Assembly (NCBI GenBank): GCA_946545645.1
Contig: CAMNNQ010000161.1
Coordinates: 116,752-180,751, forward strand
Source: an uncultured Clostridia bacterium
GTDB lineage: Bacteria > Bacillota > Clostridia > Oscillospirales > Ruminococcaceae
Reading direction: 5' to 3'
DNA: 64,000 nt
Part shown: positions 41,101 through 51,106 of the stretch, in pieces
Position numbering within the stretch: position 1 is the first letter of the stretch
Layout of the letters: each line of letters opens with the position of its first letter
Notes under the pieces: generated by a model
The model's database searches: none
The model's input: the letters and a program-made list of their open reading frames with translations, nothing else
Told to the model about the DNA's origin: nothing
Made by a program: the position numbers and the translations under genes

Positions 41101-41678
41101 TCGTTGAGCCTTGCAATATTGTCATCAGCAGCTTTGAGCTTTCTCTCGGCCTCTTCTTTTTTATATCTGAATTTAGAGATACCAGCAGCTTCTTCAAAGA
41201 TCTCTCGTCTTTCAGTAGATTTACTGCTTACTATATCAGCGATCCTGCCCTGACCAATTATGGAATATCCGTCTCTTCCGAGGCCGGTATCCATAAACAG
41301 CTCCAGAACGTCTTTAAGTCTGACAACATTATTGTTTATAAGATATTCGCTGTCACCGTTGCGGTAAAGTTTTCTGGATACAGAGACTACATCGCTGTCA
41401 GCATCGAGAGCGTGATCTGTATTGTCAATATTCAATGTAACCTGTGCAAAACCGGCGGCAGGACGGTTTTTAGTCCCGTGAAAGATAACATCTTCCATTT
41501 TCCCGCCGCGAAGTGTCTTGGAAGACTGCTCTCCCATTACCCAGCGCATTGCATCGCCGATATTGGATTTTCCGGAACCATTCGGGCCGACAACTGCGGA
41601 TATGCCCTCATTGAATTCCAGCTTTATTTTATCCGGGAAGGATTTGAAGCCCTGTAATTCAAGTGATCTTAAATACAA
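38106..41678 (-). CDS. smc: chromosome segregation protein SMC
   Basis: MYLRSLELQGFKSFPDK, GPNGSGKSN, long coiled coils, hinge, LSGGEQAFVAVCI. Confidence 0.99.
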   Translation of the reverse strand: MYLRSLELQGFKSFPDKIKLEFNEGISAVVGPNGSGKSNIGDAMRWVMGEQSSKTLRGGKMEDVIFHGTKNRPAAGFAQVTLNIDNTDHALDADSDVVSVSRKLYRNGDSEYLINNNVVRLKDVLELFMDTGLGRDGYSIIGQGRIADIVSSKSTERREIFEEAAGISKFRYKKEEAERKLKAADDNIARLNDILNEIEDRIGPLEKQCEKAKKFKILYDRKSELEISVWVTQLHSLDNALSENKERSRLLSEQYEQICREADELSEAVELSREQSSERSVLMNELREKIHQIELDDSQAASKIAVLENDIKHIEAAIDSINAQIDQNESSKYFLKTELETKRNELKKLDESAEKLRIGIQDTEAGFLMLSDRSEDCDKSLAEASAKLNNAYIKKSELSYKSEAAKNSFSEVQEDLSALVEDNTDFKSKADLAESELKAVSNKREKAAELENELGNKLSGLTKLLENRNGKLADAESRFEDSNAKLIETEQKLKLLKDLESSMEGFAYSVKCVLTASKQGRLGGVCGSVAQLISVPAEYTTAIEIALGGALQNIVVEDEDCAKRGIGILKDSKAGRATFLPLTSVKVTELEHIPSNEDGFVSVASELVKCDAKYKRIADHLLGRICVCEDLDSATRIAKKTNYKIKLVTLDGQIINAGGAFTGGSVSKSTGILSRKNEIDKLSVFLEELRTEYNKSKADREKLLQETAKYSADIDGVREQLSEISKEAVMLEMDIKRISELRQQYNDRLENIEAEKERLSLRLMLLQQEQDELNGLLSEVDKEIFEGEALLQDSQNQLEGLKADRERVSEELSQMKIRQIELAKDRDACLLSIESLENSINGSGEEKEKLLGQIEESKASIESKRLEIDAINDSVSESGRKINEIKNQIAQANREHLELEKKADLLNRDEKLKLNEKEKLSNEINRLEERLKSCEADIESLAAKLFEEHELTLSEAEKGCEPVENMSAANKELAELRGKINALGHVNLGAIEEYAEVSERYEFMKHQLGDVTESKVELEQLIDELTETMKDMFVESFEKINQNFKQIFTELFGGGHGELILSDPDDVLECGIEIKVEPPGKIIKNLMSLSGGEQAFVAVCIYFSILKIRPSPFCVLDEIEAALDDSNVVKYAQYLHRFTDTTQFIAITHRRGTMEEADVLYGVTMQDEGVSKLLKMDPGTTVNIDLDSKE

Positions 41679-41697
41679 AGTTCAACCCCCTTTTCTT

Positions 41698-42681
41698 TCA
41701 ATTCTTGATAATTCTGATCATATCTGTCTGTCTGACATCAGGGATAACGGTCAATTTTTTACCGTGTTCCTCGAAATATCTTATGTTTGATTTTCTCTGA
41801 CCAACAGCTTTGCTAAGGTTCCTTGCAGGAACACTTATAATAAGGCTGGGGCCGTCAAACAGCTTCTCGATCTCTGATCTGTATATCCGGCTCTCGCAGA
41901 GTTCTCTGAATGCGGGATGATAAAAACCTCCCAGCATCTCATTCTCCACGATCTCGGAAGCATGGAGCCCGACTTTAATTACTTTTATACCTTGCCCTTC
42001 AAATCTTTTGATGAAATCTGCTGTCATATCTATGACCTGTTCAAATTCAAAAGGTTTGAACACACCTTCCTGATACAATTCCGCTAGTCTGGTGTTTTTC
42101 AGGATGACTACCGGATATATCCGGACAGTATCCGGATTAAGATGACAAAATGCGTTTGCGGTATCATACTCTGTCGTGATCGTGCTGCCGTAAAGCCCTA
42201 TCATCATCTGAAGCCCCAGTTCAAAATGATGCTTCCTGATAAGTCTTGAAGCATTTATTACATCTAAAGAAGTATGGCCGCGCTCATTGAGCTCCAGGAC
42301 CTTATCATTCATAGACTGAGCACCCAGTTCAATGGAAGTGACCCCATAGTTTTTAAGGAGCTTAAGGATGTCATTATCTATACAATCCGGCCTGGTGGAG
42401 ATACGGATACCTTTAAACTTTCCTTCTCCGATAAACTCGGAAGCAGCATCAAGCAGCTCGGTCATATAATCGCGCCTAATCGCTGTAAAACTGCCGCCGA
42501 AAAAAGCTATCTCGGTATCAGCAGGCGAAGCAGAACATTCCAACGCCTCCGAGCAGATGCGCTTTACATAATCGGCATCAGGCTGAAACACTGTCCCGGA
42601 TATCGAATGCTGATCGCAGAAGGAGCATCTATGCGGGCAGCCGGCATGGGGGACAAAAATAGATATATTGCTATGTGCCAT
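41698..42681 (-). CDS. radical SAM protein (Elp3-like)
   Basis: PHAGCPHRCSFCDQHSISG CxxxxCxxC-type cluster, FFGGSFTAI. Confidence 0.85.
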   Translation of the reverse strand: MAHSNISIFVPHAGCPHRCSFCDQHSISGTVFQPDADYVKRICSEALECSASPADTEIAFFGGSFTAIRRDYMTELLDAASEFIGEGKFKGIRISTRPDCIDNDILKLLKNYGVTSIELGAQSMNDKVLELNERGHTSLDVINASRLIRKHHFELGLQMMIGLYGSTITTEYDTANAFCHLNPDTVRIYPVVILKNTRLAELYQEGVFKPFEFEQVIDMTADFIKRFEGQGIKVIKVGLHASEIVENEMLGGFYHPAFRELCESRIYRSEIEKLFDGPSLIISVPARNLSKAVGQRKSNIRYFEEHGKKLTVIPDVRQTDMIRIIKN

Positions 42682-43376
42682 TACGGTCTGATTCCCATAA
42701 GCTCAAGCGCTTCCTTGGCAGCACTCTGCTCGGCAGCCTTTTTTGATCTTCCGGAGCCCTCACCGATAACATTATTGTTCAGCATGACCTGAACTGTAAA
42801 ATGCTTATCATGGTCCGGACCGCTTTCTCCTTTAAGGAAATATATGATCTTCTCCTCCGGATTTCTCTGTATGACTTCCTGAAGGATAGTTTTATAATCA
42901 TGGAAAGCATTGCTTCCCTTCGGAGTGATATTATCAGGGATAAAAGAAAGCACATATTCTCTTGCTGTATCCATACCGCCGTCAAGATAGATTGCGGCGA
43001 TAACAGCTTCAAAAGCATCGGATACGATAGAAGGTCTTTCTCTTCCTCCGGTAAGCTCTTCGCCCTTACCTAAAAGAATATATTTCCCGAGATCTATTGT
43101 TTTAGAGAATTCAAACAGCGCATTCTCGCAGACAAGGGATGCTCTGAGCTTGGAAAGCTCGCCCTCAGGAATATGAGAGAAATGCTTGAAAATATAATCG
43201 GATACAACGATGGATAAGACAGAATCTCCGAGAAATTCTAATCTTTCGTTGCTGTTGCGTTCCCTGTTCTCGTTAGCAAATGAGGAATGAGACAGCGCTT
43301 CAAAGAGAAGTTCCTCGTTCTTGAAACGATATCCTATCTTTTCCTGCAGTTCTGACATACTGCGTTTTGCATCCAT
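42681..43376 (-). CDS. rnc: ribonuclease III
   Basis: NERLEFLGDSVLSI signature, C-term dsRBD. Confidence 0.98.
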   Translation of the reverse strand: MDAKRSMSELQEKIGYRFKNEELLFEALSHSSFANENRERNSNERLEFLGDSVLSIVVSDYIFKHFSHIPEGELSKLRASLVCENALFEFSKTIDLGKYILLGKGEELTGGRERPSIVSDAFEAVIAAIYLDGGMDTAREYVLSFIPDNITPKGSNAFHDYKTILQEVIQRNPEEKIIYFLKGESGPDHDKHFTVQVMLNNNVIGEGSGRSKKAAEQSAAKEALELMGIRP

Positions 43377-43391
43377 TCAGGACACTTCCTT

Positions 43392-44408
43392 TCATTCCTC
43401 GTCAGAGAGCGCAGCAGGCTTCATCTGAGCAAGCGCCTCAGAGATCTCATTGATCGCATTAGATTCGATAAACAGCTTAGCCTGTCTTACAGCATTATAG
43501 AAAGCTCTCGCATTTGATGAACCGTGAGCCTTGATGACCGCTTTCCTTGTACCTAGCAAAGGTGCTCCGCCGTATTCGGAATAATCAAGCTTTTTCTTGA
43601 AATCCTTGATCGCACCCATCATAATTGCGGCGGCCAGCTTGGTCTTTGCGCTCTTGGAAAACATATCCTTGAGCTCCTTTGCAAAGAATTTGCCCATGCC
43701 CTCGTATGTTTTGAGTATCAGATTTCCGCAGAAGCCGTCTGTAACGACTACATCTGCTTCATCAAAGGGGATATACCTTGCTTCGATATTTCCGGAGAAG
43801 TTCACAGGAGCTTCCTTGAACTGCTGATAAGCCTCCAGCTCTACGGGACGGCCTTTGCTCTCCTCAGCACCGATGTTTGCCAGTGCTACCTTCGGATCTT
43901 TCATTTTCATAACGCGGCTCATATAGATAGAACCCATTACTCCGAACTGAACAAGGATCTCAGGACGGCATTCAGCATTGGCTCCGCTGTCAAGCAGCAT
44001 AGAAGGTTTATCAACAGTCGGAAGAAGAGTCGCAAGTGCCGGGCGCTTTACGCCCTTGATGCGCTTAACAATAAAAGTCGCACCAACGAGCAGCGCAGCA
44101 GTCGAACCGGCAGAAACAAAAGCATCTCCTTCGCCGTCTGCGACCATTTGAAGACCAATAGCCATAGAAGAATTCTTCTTGCTCTTTATTACGCTCTTCG
44201 GATCGTCACATATCTCTACAACAGTTTCTGCGTGCCTGATATTGAGTCCGGCAATATCGAGCCTATTCTCTTCAGCGCACTTCCTAATCTTCTCTTCATC
44301 CCCGACAAGAGTAATATCGACCTTAAACTCGTTGTGAGCATCGATTGCTCCTTTTATAACTTCAAGCGGAGCATTATCTCCTCCGAATGCATCCATAACA
44401 ATATTCAT
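43392..44408 (-). CDS. plsX: phosphate acyltransferase PlsX
   Basis: MDAFGGDNAPLEVIKGA, SAGSTAALL. Confidence 0.98.
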   Translation of the reverse strand: MNIVMDAFGGDNAPLEVIKGAIDAHNEFKVDITLVGDEEKIRKCAEENRLDIAGLNIRHAETVVEICDDPKSVIKSKKNSSMAIGLQMVADGEGDAFVSAGSTAALLVGATFIVKRIKGVKRPALATLLPTVDKPSMLLDSGANAECRPEILVQFGVMGSIYMSRVMKMKDPKVALANIGAEESKGRPVELEAYQQFKEAPVNFSGNIEARYIPFDEADVVVTDGFCGNLILKTYEGMGKFFAKELKDMFSKSAKTKLAAAIMMGAIKDFKKKLDYSEYGGAPLLGTRKAVIKAHGSSNARAFYNAVRQAKLFIESNAINEISEALAQMKPAALSDEE

Positions 44409-44429
44409 AATATGACCTCCTGTTCACGT

Positions 44430-45746
44430 TCAAATCGTTTCCAGAATCTTATCCAGTGCTGCTAAGCCCCTTTGAGCAGCGGCTTCATATCTTTGCTGTT
44501 TATCTCTTATCCTTTCGGGAAGCTCCGGAAGGATCCCCATATTACAGCCCATAGGCTGAAATCTCTCTACTGAAGGATCACTGATATATCCAGAAAGGGC
44601 GCCTGTCATCGTTTCTTGCGGAAGATCGACATAACTAAGCCCTTTAAGCCTTCTGGCCATATTGAGCCCGGCAATTATCCCGCTGGAAGCAGATTCGATA
44701 TATCCTTCGACGCCGGTGATCTGCCCCGCAAAAAACAAATTCTCCCTTTCGCGCATATTGAAATGCTGTGTCAGCAGCTTTGGAGAATTGATAAATGTAT
44801 TTCTGTGCATAACACCGTAACGCATAAATTCAGCGTTTTCCAGACCGGGGATCATTGAAAAAACACGTTTCTGCTCTCCAAATTTAAGATTAGTCTGAAA
44901 GCCGACAATATTAAATAGAGTACCGTTTGAATTTTCAGCTCTGAGCTGGACGACAGCATAAGGCCGCTTACCCGTCCTCGGGTCAGTAATGCCGACAGGC
45001 TTCAAGGGTCCGAACCTCATAGTATCCTCTCCGCGCTTGGCAAGAACTTCTATGGGCATACAGCCTTCATAGACTTTAAAGTCATCTTTGCCGAAGTGCT
45101 CCTTATCAAACTCTTTCAGCGGTGCAGATTCCGCATTTACGAGTTCATTATAAAAGGACAGATATTCATCCCTGTTCATAGCGCAATTGATATAATCCGC
45201 TTCTCCTCTGCCATATCTGGAAGCAAAAAAGACTTTATCTTTGTCCAAACTGTCATAGCTGACAATGGGAGCAGCGGCATCGTGAAAATACAGATAATCA
45301 CCGCAGATCTCCTTGATGCTTTCGGCAAGAGCATCAGATGTAAGTGGGCCGGTTGCAATGATACAATCGCCATCCGGGACAGATGTCACCTCTTCGGAAA
45401 CAACAGTGATCAGCGGCTCTGAACTGATATTTCTCGTTACCGCATCAGAAAATGCAGTCCTGTCAACAGCAAGCGCTCCGCCGGCGGAGACCTTTGTTTC
45501 CTCAGCGCACATCATTATCAAAGAGCCCAGCCTGCGCATCTCTTCTTTTAGCATTCCCGCCGCAGAGCCGATCCTTTCGGCTTTAAGTGAATTGGAGCAA
45601 ACAAGCTCTGCAAAGCCCTGATACTTGTGTGCCGGAGAATACTTCTTCGGCTTCATCTCATAAAGCTCACAGGGTATTCCTGCTTTGGCGAGCTGCCAAG
45701 CCGCCTCACATCCTGCAAGACCGGCTCCGATGACCTTAACCGCCAT
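44430..45746 (-). CDS. trmFO: methylenetetrahydrofolate-tRNA (uracil-5)-methyltransferase
   Basis: VIGAGLAGCEAAWQLAKAGIPCELYEMKP, AELVCSNSLKA. Confidence 0.98.
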   Translation of the reverse strand: MAVKVIGAGLAGCEAAWQLAKAGIPCELYEMKPKKYSPAHKYQGFAELVCSNSLKAERIGSAAGMLKEEMRRLGSLIMMCAEETKVSAGGALAVDRTAFSDAVTRNISSEPLITVVSEEVTSVPDGDCIIATGPLTSDALAESIKEICGDYLYFHDAAAPIVSYDSLDKDKVFFASRYGRGEADYINCAMNRDEYLSFYNELVNAESAPLKEFDKEHFGKDDFKVYEGCMPIEVLAKRGEDTMRFGPLKPVGITDPRTGKRPYAVVQLRAENSNGTLFNIVGFQTNLKFGEQKRVFSMIPGLENAEFMRYGVMHRNTFINSPKLLTQHFNMRERENLFFAGQITGVEGYIESASSGIIAGLNMARRLKGLSYVDLPQETMTGALSGYISDPSVERFQPMGCNMGILPELPERIRDKQQRYEAAAQRGLAALDKILETI

Positions 45747-47826
45747 TGGATAGCTCCTTTTCGTACCCGCAGCCTTCTTTATGACAAACGAGCTTGCCGC
45801 TCTTTCCGCCCTTCTGGAAAAGGGTCGAACTACAGTTCGGGCACTTCTGCTCTGTCGGGATATCCCAAGTCATAAACTCGCAGCTCGGATTGTCCTCGCA
45901 GCCGTAATACTTCTTTCCGCGCTTTGATTTCTTGAGCAGGACTCTCTTTCCGCAGAACGGACAAGCCCCGCCTGTATCTTCAACGATCTTCCGTGTGTTG
46001 GTGCACTCCGGGAATCCGGAGCAGGCAAGAAATTTGCCGTACCTTCCGATCTTGATGACCATCGGTTTCCCGCAAACTTCGCAGACCTCATCTGTTGCTT
46101 CGTCCGGGATCCTTATACGCTTGCCGTCCATTCCTTCTTCGGCTTTGACAAGCTCTCCAGAGAATTCGCCGTAAAAATCGTCAAGTGTCTTGACCCAGCC
46201 TCTTGTACCGTTTTCGACCTGGTCAAGGCTGCTCTCCATCTTTGCGGTGAATTTCACATCGACGATCTTATCAAAGTATTCTTTCATAAGCTCGTTAGTA
46301 ACTTCCCCGAGTGGAGTCGGCTTCAACTGTCTTCCGTCGCGCTCGATGTAGCTTCTGGCAAGGATCGTTGATATAGTCGGCACATAGGTCGAAGGCCTGC
46401 CGATACCGGTCTCTTCAAAAGCTTTAACAAGGGATGCTTCAGTATAGCGCGGAGGAGGCTGAGTAAAGTGCTGATTTCCTTCCAGCGTTTTTACCTTCAC
46501 AATATCGTTTTTCTTCAGCGGAGGAAGTTCATTTTTCTTCTCATCCTCTTCGTCCTTGGACTCTTCATACAAGGCTGTAAAGCCGTCGAACTTAACAGAG
46601 AAGCCTGAAGCTTTGAAGCAGCATCCATTCGCATCAATGTCAACGGAGACAGTATCCATAAGGCAGTTTGACATCTGGCTGGCGATAAAGCGCTCCCAGA
46701 TCAGTTTATAGAGCTTATACTGATCGGATGATACGCCGCTTGCCTTAACAATGTCCGGTGTAAGCTCAGGATGTGCCGGTCTGATAGCTTCGTGACCGTC
46801 CTGAGCATTTCCGCTGGATTTATACTTCTTAGGAGTCTCCGGGATATAAGCATCCCCATAGTTCTCTCTGATATACTTATATGCTGCGTTTCTCGCCTCA
46901 TCGGAAACTCTGGTACTGTCAGTTCTCATATAAGTTATAAGACCTGTAACGCCCATTCCGTTGATATCAACGCCTTCATACAGTTCCTGGGCAGCTTTCA
47001 TAGTCCTTCTGCCCTGGAAAGATAGCTTTCTTGACGCTTCCTGCTGTAAGGTAGAGGTGGTGAACGGAGCAGCAGGGTTTTTCTTATGAACGCTTTTCTT
47101 GATCCCTGTCACTTTGAACTCTGCGTTCTCAAGTCTTTTAAGGATCACGTCTGTCTGAGCTTTGTCAGTCAGTTCGATTTTGTTACCGTCAACAGCAGCC
47201 AACTTTGCTGAAAAGACTTTTTTACTTCCGGAAGCAATGAGCTTGGCATCTATTGACCAATATTCCTGTGAAACAAATGCTCTGATCTCTTCCTCGCGGT
47301 CACAGATCATCCTTACAGCGACAGACTGCACTCTCCCGGCTGAAAGGCCTCTACGGATCTTTCTCCATAGAAAAGGCGAGATCTTATAACCTACGAGCCT
47401 GTCAAGGACTCTTCTGGCCTGCTGAGCATTTACAAGATTGACATCTATGGAGCGCGGAGCCTGCATACCGGCTCTGATGCCGCTCTCTGTCAATTCATTG
47501 AAAGTTACTCTGTTTTTATCGTTGAGATCAAGGCCAAGGAGCTGTGCAAGGTGCCATGAAATAGCTTCACCCTCACGGTCAGGGTCGCTGGCAAGATATA
47601 CATGATCACTTTTCTTGGCCAGCTTCTTTATGCTCTTTATAGTGTCTTCTTTCTCCTTGATGTCAACATACTGCGGAGCAAAATCGTGTTCGATATCTAC
47701 ACCAAGCTTTGACTTAGGAAGGTCTCTGACATGGCCTTTGGATGCAACTACTTCATATCCGTCGCCGACATATCTTTTGATAGTTCTTATCTTTGTCGGA
47801 GACTCAACTATTATCAGATCAGACAA
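45736..47826 (-). CDS. topA: DNA topoisomerase I
   Basis: TOPRIM IVESPTKIRTIKRYVG, GLITYMRTDSTRVS, C-term zinc ribbons. Confidence 0.99.
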   Translation of the reverse strand: MSDLIIVESPTKIRTIKRYVGDGYEVVASKGHVRDLPKSKLGVDIEHDFAPQYVDIKEKEDTIKSIKKLAKKSDHVYLASDPDREGEAISWHLAQLLGLDLNDKNRVTFNELTESGIRAGMQAPRSIDVNLVNAQQARRVLDRLVGYKISPFLWRKIRRGLSAGRVQSVAVRMICDREEEIRAFVSQEYWSIDAKLIASGSKKVFSAKLAAVDGNKIELTDKAQTDVILKRLENAEFKVTGIKKSVHKKNPAAPFTTSTLQQEASRKLSFQGRRTMKAAQELYEGVDINGMGVTGLITYMRTDSTRVSDEARNAAYKYIRENYGDAYIPETPKKYKSSGNAQDGHEAIRPAHPELTPDIVKASGVSSDQYKLYKLIWERFIASQMSNCLMDTVSVDIDANGCCFKASGFSVKFDGFTALYEESKDEEDEKKNELPPLKKNDIVKVKTLEGNQHFTQPPPRYTEASLVKAFEETGIGRPSTYVPTISTILARSYIERDGRQLKPTPLGEVTNELMKEYFDKIVDVKFTAKMESSLDQVENGTRGWVKTLDDFYGEFSGELVKAEEGMDGKRIRIPDEATDEVCEVCGKPMVIKIGRYGKFLACSGFPECTNTRKIVEDTGGACPFCGKRVLLKKSKRGKKYYGCEDNPSCEFMTWDIPTEQKCPNCSSTLFQKGGKSGKLVCHKEGCGYEKELSNGG

Positions 47827-47846
47827 ATCTCATTTCTCCTATTCTG

Positions 47847-49067
47847 TTATGATAATCTGTAACGCTTTCCCGGAAGGGACTCAACAAATCCGTTAAATTC
47901 AAGTATTGTCAGATGTGCCAGCACGTCTGATATGCTCATCCCGAGCTTAGCTGATATCACATCCGCGAGCAGAGGCTCCTTTTCCAACAGTTCGCAGATG
48001 CTCCTGTCTGTATCTTCCAGCTGTGAAAAATCCTTCGGCTCAGAGATGTCGTCAACTTCCTCATGAGCGGTCTGGTAAGAGCTCCTGATACTATTCCTCG
48101 GTCTCGGCTTATCGTTATCAGTCTCAGGACTTTCATCTCTGAAAAAGGAATAATCTCCCGGTTCGGAATAAATACCTCCGATACCCTCATAATCGATCAT
48201 CCCGACATTTCCGTGTGCAAGATAAAACAGCACATCCTTGTCACTGAAAAGCGGTTTGCAGCCGCGCCTTATGAGCCAGGCCTGACCGGAATATCGGTCA
48301 TCAGTTATATCATGAGGCGGGACGACAAACAGATACTTCCCTGCAGCGATCGTCTGCTCGCAAAGGTCCAGACCTCTGCTCTTTGAAGATCCTTCAACAA
48401 AGATCACAGCATCGGAAAGAGCAGCGATCAACCTGTTTCTTTCAGAAAACCTGGGCCTTGGGTTTTCAAAGCGCTCACAGTTTTCGGAAAGGATCGCACC
48501 ATGTTTTTCGATCTCTGAGGCGAACGGATCATCCTCATAGAGATCTATCGAAAGGCCGACAACGGCAAGAACAGGATATCCGCCGTCGAGCGCAGCTTTA
48601 ACAGCGATCTGATCTATACCGACCGCCAGACCCGAGCTGATAGCACATCCTTTTGATGAAAGCTTATCGCTTAGGGATCTGGTTATTGCTGCGGAATAGG
48701 ACGACGGCTCTCTTGCGCCTGCAAAATCGACCAAAGTGTTATTTGCCAAAAAGTCAAGGCTCCCCCTCAGAAAAATAACTGCCGGCGGGTTAGCTGTATC
48801 TCTCAGCTTTTCGGGATAGCCCTCACTTTCATAACAATAAACACTAATGCCGTTTGCTCTGTACTCATCAACGATCTCTGCCGCCTCGATAAAACTGATT
48901 TCGGCCGCTCTTTCGACCTCTTTAGGAAACAGACTTTCGATTTTGTTCTCTTTAACAGCCGATGCAAAACGCTCAACTGTATCGAAACCAAGGCTCAGCT
49001 TCCAAAGTCTGCGATTCGCAGGGCCGAAGACCATAACCAGCCAGAACCAATAAGCGCAGACATCCAT
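47847..49067 (-). CDS. dprA: DNA-processing protein DprA
   Basis: FAGAREPSSYSAAITRSLSDKLSSKGCAISSGLAVGID; start MDVCAYW shares one base with the upstream TGA stop. Confidence 0.93.
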   Translation of the reverse strand: MDVCAYWFWLVMVFGPANRRLWKLSLGFDTVERFASAVKENKIESLFPKEVERAAEISFIEAAEIVDEYRANGISVYCYESEGYPEKLRDTANPPAVIFLRGSLDFLANNTLVDFAGAREPSSYSAAITRSLSDKLSSKGCAISSGLAVGIDQIAVKAALDGGYPVLAVVGLSIDLYEDDPFASEIEKHGAILSENCERFENPRPRFSERNRLIAALSDAVIFVEGSSKSRGLDLCEQTIAAGKYLFVVPPHDITDDRYSGQAWLIRRGCKPLFSDKDVLFYLAHGNVGMIDYEGIGGIYSEPGDYSFFRDESPETDNDKPRPRNSIRSSYQTAHEEVDDISEPKDFSQLEDTDRSICELLEKEPLLADVISAKLGMSISDVLAHLTILEFNGFVESLPGKRYRLS

Positions 49068-49891
49068 CAGTTTTTCCCCCTTGTCATCTCCCAAAGGAAT
49101 ACAGTACAGGCAGAAGCAGCATTCATTGATTCTATCCTGCCATTCATAGCAATAGTGACCCTATCAGTACACAGAGGCAGATGCTCCTGTGGGATCCCTC
49201 TGCCTTCGTTCCCGATGACTACTGCACAGCCTCCGGAAAAATCAAAATCTCTGATCTCAGTTCCTCCGTCAACGACAGCAGCAACAGTCCGGATATTTTT
49301 TTCTGAAAACAGGCCTGACACCTTGCAGAAATCGTCCTCAATAAATACATTTACTCTTGGAAGGCTGCCAACAGTTGATCTTACCGCCTTTGGATTATAC
49401 AGATCAACACAGTGCCCGGAAAGCACAACGCCGTCAACACCAACGGCGTCTGCTGTCCGGATGATAGTCCCGACATTTCCGGGATCCTGCAAACCGTCAA
49501 GAATAAGATATTTCCCTTCAGGATCAAGGCTTTCCGGTGAAAGCTGTTTATGAAGACATTTTGCAACTGCATAGATGCCCTGAGAAGTTTCTGCATCGCT
49601 TATCCTGCCCGCGACAGATCTTGTGATCTCAAAGCGAAGCGTTTCGGGAAGTCTGCTGAAAAGCTCGACATCAAGGACCCCTCTGTACGCTTCGATCGCT
49701 TCTCTGACATAATAAAATCCGGTGAGTTCAATGCTTTTGTCATCAAGAAATGCAGCGACAGCGTCTATACATCCGCGCACGCCTTCGATAACAAATTCGT
49801 TTGACTCGTTTCTGGTTTTTTTGCTTGAGATAAGCTTAGCAAGGTGTTTTATCTTCGGGTTATCACGACCTGAAATAATCATAAAACTCAC
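49067..49891 (-). CDS. SpoU/TrmH family RNA methyltransferase
   Basis: LDGLQDPGNVGTIIRTADAVGVDGVVL, IGNEGRGIPQEHL. Confidence 0.95.
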   Translation of the reverse strand: MSFMIISGRDNPKIKHLAKLISSKKTRNESNEFVIEGVRGCIDAVAAFLDDKSIELTGFYYVREAIEAYRGVLDVELFSRLPETLRFEITRSVAGRISDAETSQGIYAVAKCLHKQLSPESLDPEGKYLILDGLQDPGNVGTIIRTADAVGVDGVVLSGHCVDLYNPKAVRSTVGSLPRVNVFIEDDFCKVSGLFSEKNIRTVAAVVDGGTEIRDFDFSGGCAVVIGNEGRGIPQEHLPLCTDRVTIAMNGRIESMNAASACTVFLWEMTRGKN

Positions 49892-49930
49892 CCTTTCTCA
49901 GGAACTGACAAAGTGGTTATTATACAACAA

Positions 49931-49960
49931 AACACGCATCTCCTTCAGAACATGCGTGTT
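49931..49960 (-). terminator. intrinsic terminator downstream of rplT
   Basis: AACACGCAT ... ATGCGTGTT followed on minus strand by TTGTTG. Confidence 0.7.
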
Positions 49961-49969
49961 ATTGATGTA

Positions 49970-50323
49970 TTAAAGGGCTGCCTTAGCCTTCTCAACGATC
50001 GCTGTGAATGAAGCAGGATCATTGATCGCGATCTCGGAGAGCATCTTTCTATTGAGTGCGATACCCGCCTTGTTAAGACCGTTCATAAACGTCGAATAGT
50101 TCATACCGTTCAGCTTGCAGGCAGCGGAGATTCTTGTGATCCAGAGCTTTCTGAAATCTCTCTTCTTCTGCTTTCTGCCGATAAATGCATACTGGCCGCT
50201 CTTCATGACAGCCTGCTTGGCCATCTTAAAGTGCTTGCTCTTGGAACCGAAGTAACCCTTAGCCAGCTTCAATACTTTATTTCTTCTCTTTCGAGTCATC
50301 ATTGCTCCCTTAACACGAGCCAT
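49970..50323 (-). CDS. rplT: 50S ribosomal protein L20
   Basis: [33 protein letters not shown]. Confidence 0.99.
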   Translation of the reverse strand: MARVKGAMMTRKRRNKVLKLAKGYFGSKSKHFKMAKQAVMKSGQYAFIGRKQKKRDFRKLWITRISAACKLNGMNYSTFMNGLNKAGIALNRKMLSEIAINDPASFTAIVEKAKAAL

Positions 50324-50368
50324 AGTAAATTACCTCCTGATTATTATTTTATGTTCCCTACAACTCGT

Positions 50369-50566
50369 TTACTTGTAAGGGATAAGAGCCTTAACGTTCT
50401 GGATATTAGTCTCGTCAGCGTAAGCAGCGCCTCTGAGGATTCTCTTGCGCTTGTGATCCTTCTGGGTCAGTCTGTGTCTCTTGTTGATGTGCTGGAACTT
50501 TACCTTGCCGGTGCCTGTTACGGAAAAACGCTTCTTGGCGCCGGAATGAGTTTTGATCTTGGGCAT
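50369..50566 (-). CDS. rpmI: 50S ribosomal protein L35
   Basis: [24 protein letters not shown]. Confidence 0.99.
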   Translation of the reverse strand: MPKIKTHSGAKKRFSVTGTGKVKFQHINKRHRLTQKDHKRKRILRGAAYADETNIQNVKALIPYK

Positions 50567-50584
50567 AAATATATCCTCCTTAAA

Positions 50585-51106
50585 TTATTTGTTAGTCTTC
50601 GGAGCGACGAACATAACAAGGCTTCGCCCCTCCATCTTGGATGGCTTGTCAACAACACCATGCTCGGAGATCGCTTCCTTGAACTCCTTGAGCAGATCCT
50701 CGCCGAACTGAGGATGAGCAACTGTTCTTTTTCTGAAACGGACCGAGACCTTCAGTTTATCTCCACCGTCAAGGAATTTGATAGCCTGATTGACCTTGGT
50801 ATTGAAATCGTGAGTATCGATCGTCGATGACATCCTGATCTCTTTGATCTCCATAGTCTTCTGATTTTTTCTGGCTTCCTTCTCCCGCTTCTGCTGCTCG
50901 AAAAGGAATTTTCCGTAATCCATAATACGGCACACAGGCGGTGTTGCCTGCGGAGCGATCTTGACAAGGTCGAGCTCCTTTTCATCAGCTATTGCAAGAG
51001 CTTCCTTTGCGGATAAGATCCCTAACTGACTTCCGTCAACGTCGATGACACGCAGCTCTTTATCGCGTATCTCTTCATTGATCTGGTATTCTTTGCTGTT
51101 GCTTAT
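50585..51106 (-). CDS. infC: translation initiation factor IF-3 (predicted AUA start)
   Basis: ORF extends upstream of tracked Met: ISNSKEYQINEEIRDKELRVIDVDGSQLGILSAKEALAIADEKELDLVKIAPQATPPVCRIMDYGKF; in-frame TGA two codons before ATA; SD GGAGGTG. Confidence 0.93.
   Translation of the reverse strand: MSNSKEYQINEEIRDKELRVIDVDGSQLGILSAKEALAIADEKELDLVKIAPQATPPVCRIMDYGKFLFEQQKREKEARKNQKTMEIKEIRMSSTIDTHDFNTKVNQAIKFLDGGDKLKVSVRFRKRTVAHPQFGEDLLKEFKEAISEHGVVDKPSKMEGRSLVMFVAPKTNK

Noticed and set aside
40974-41657. 227-aa plus-strand ORF
   Set aside because: Antisense to smc; not credible as coding.
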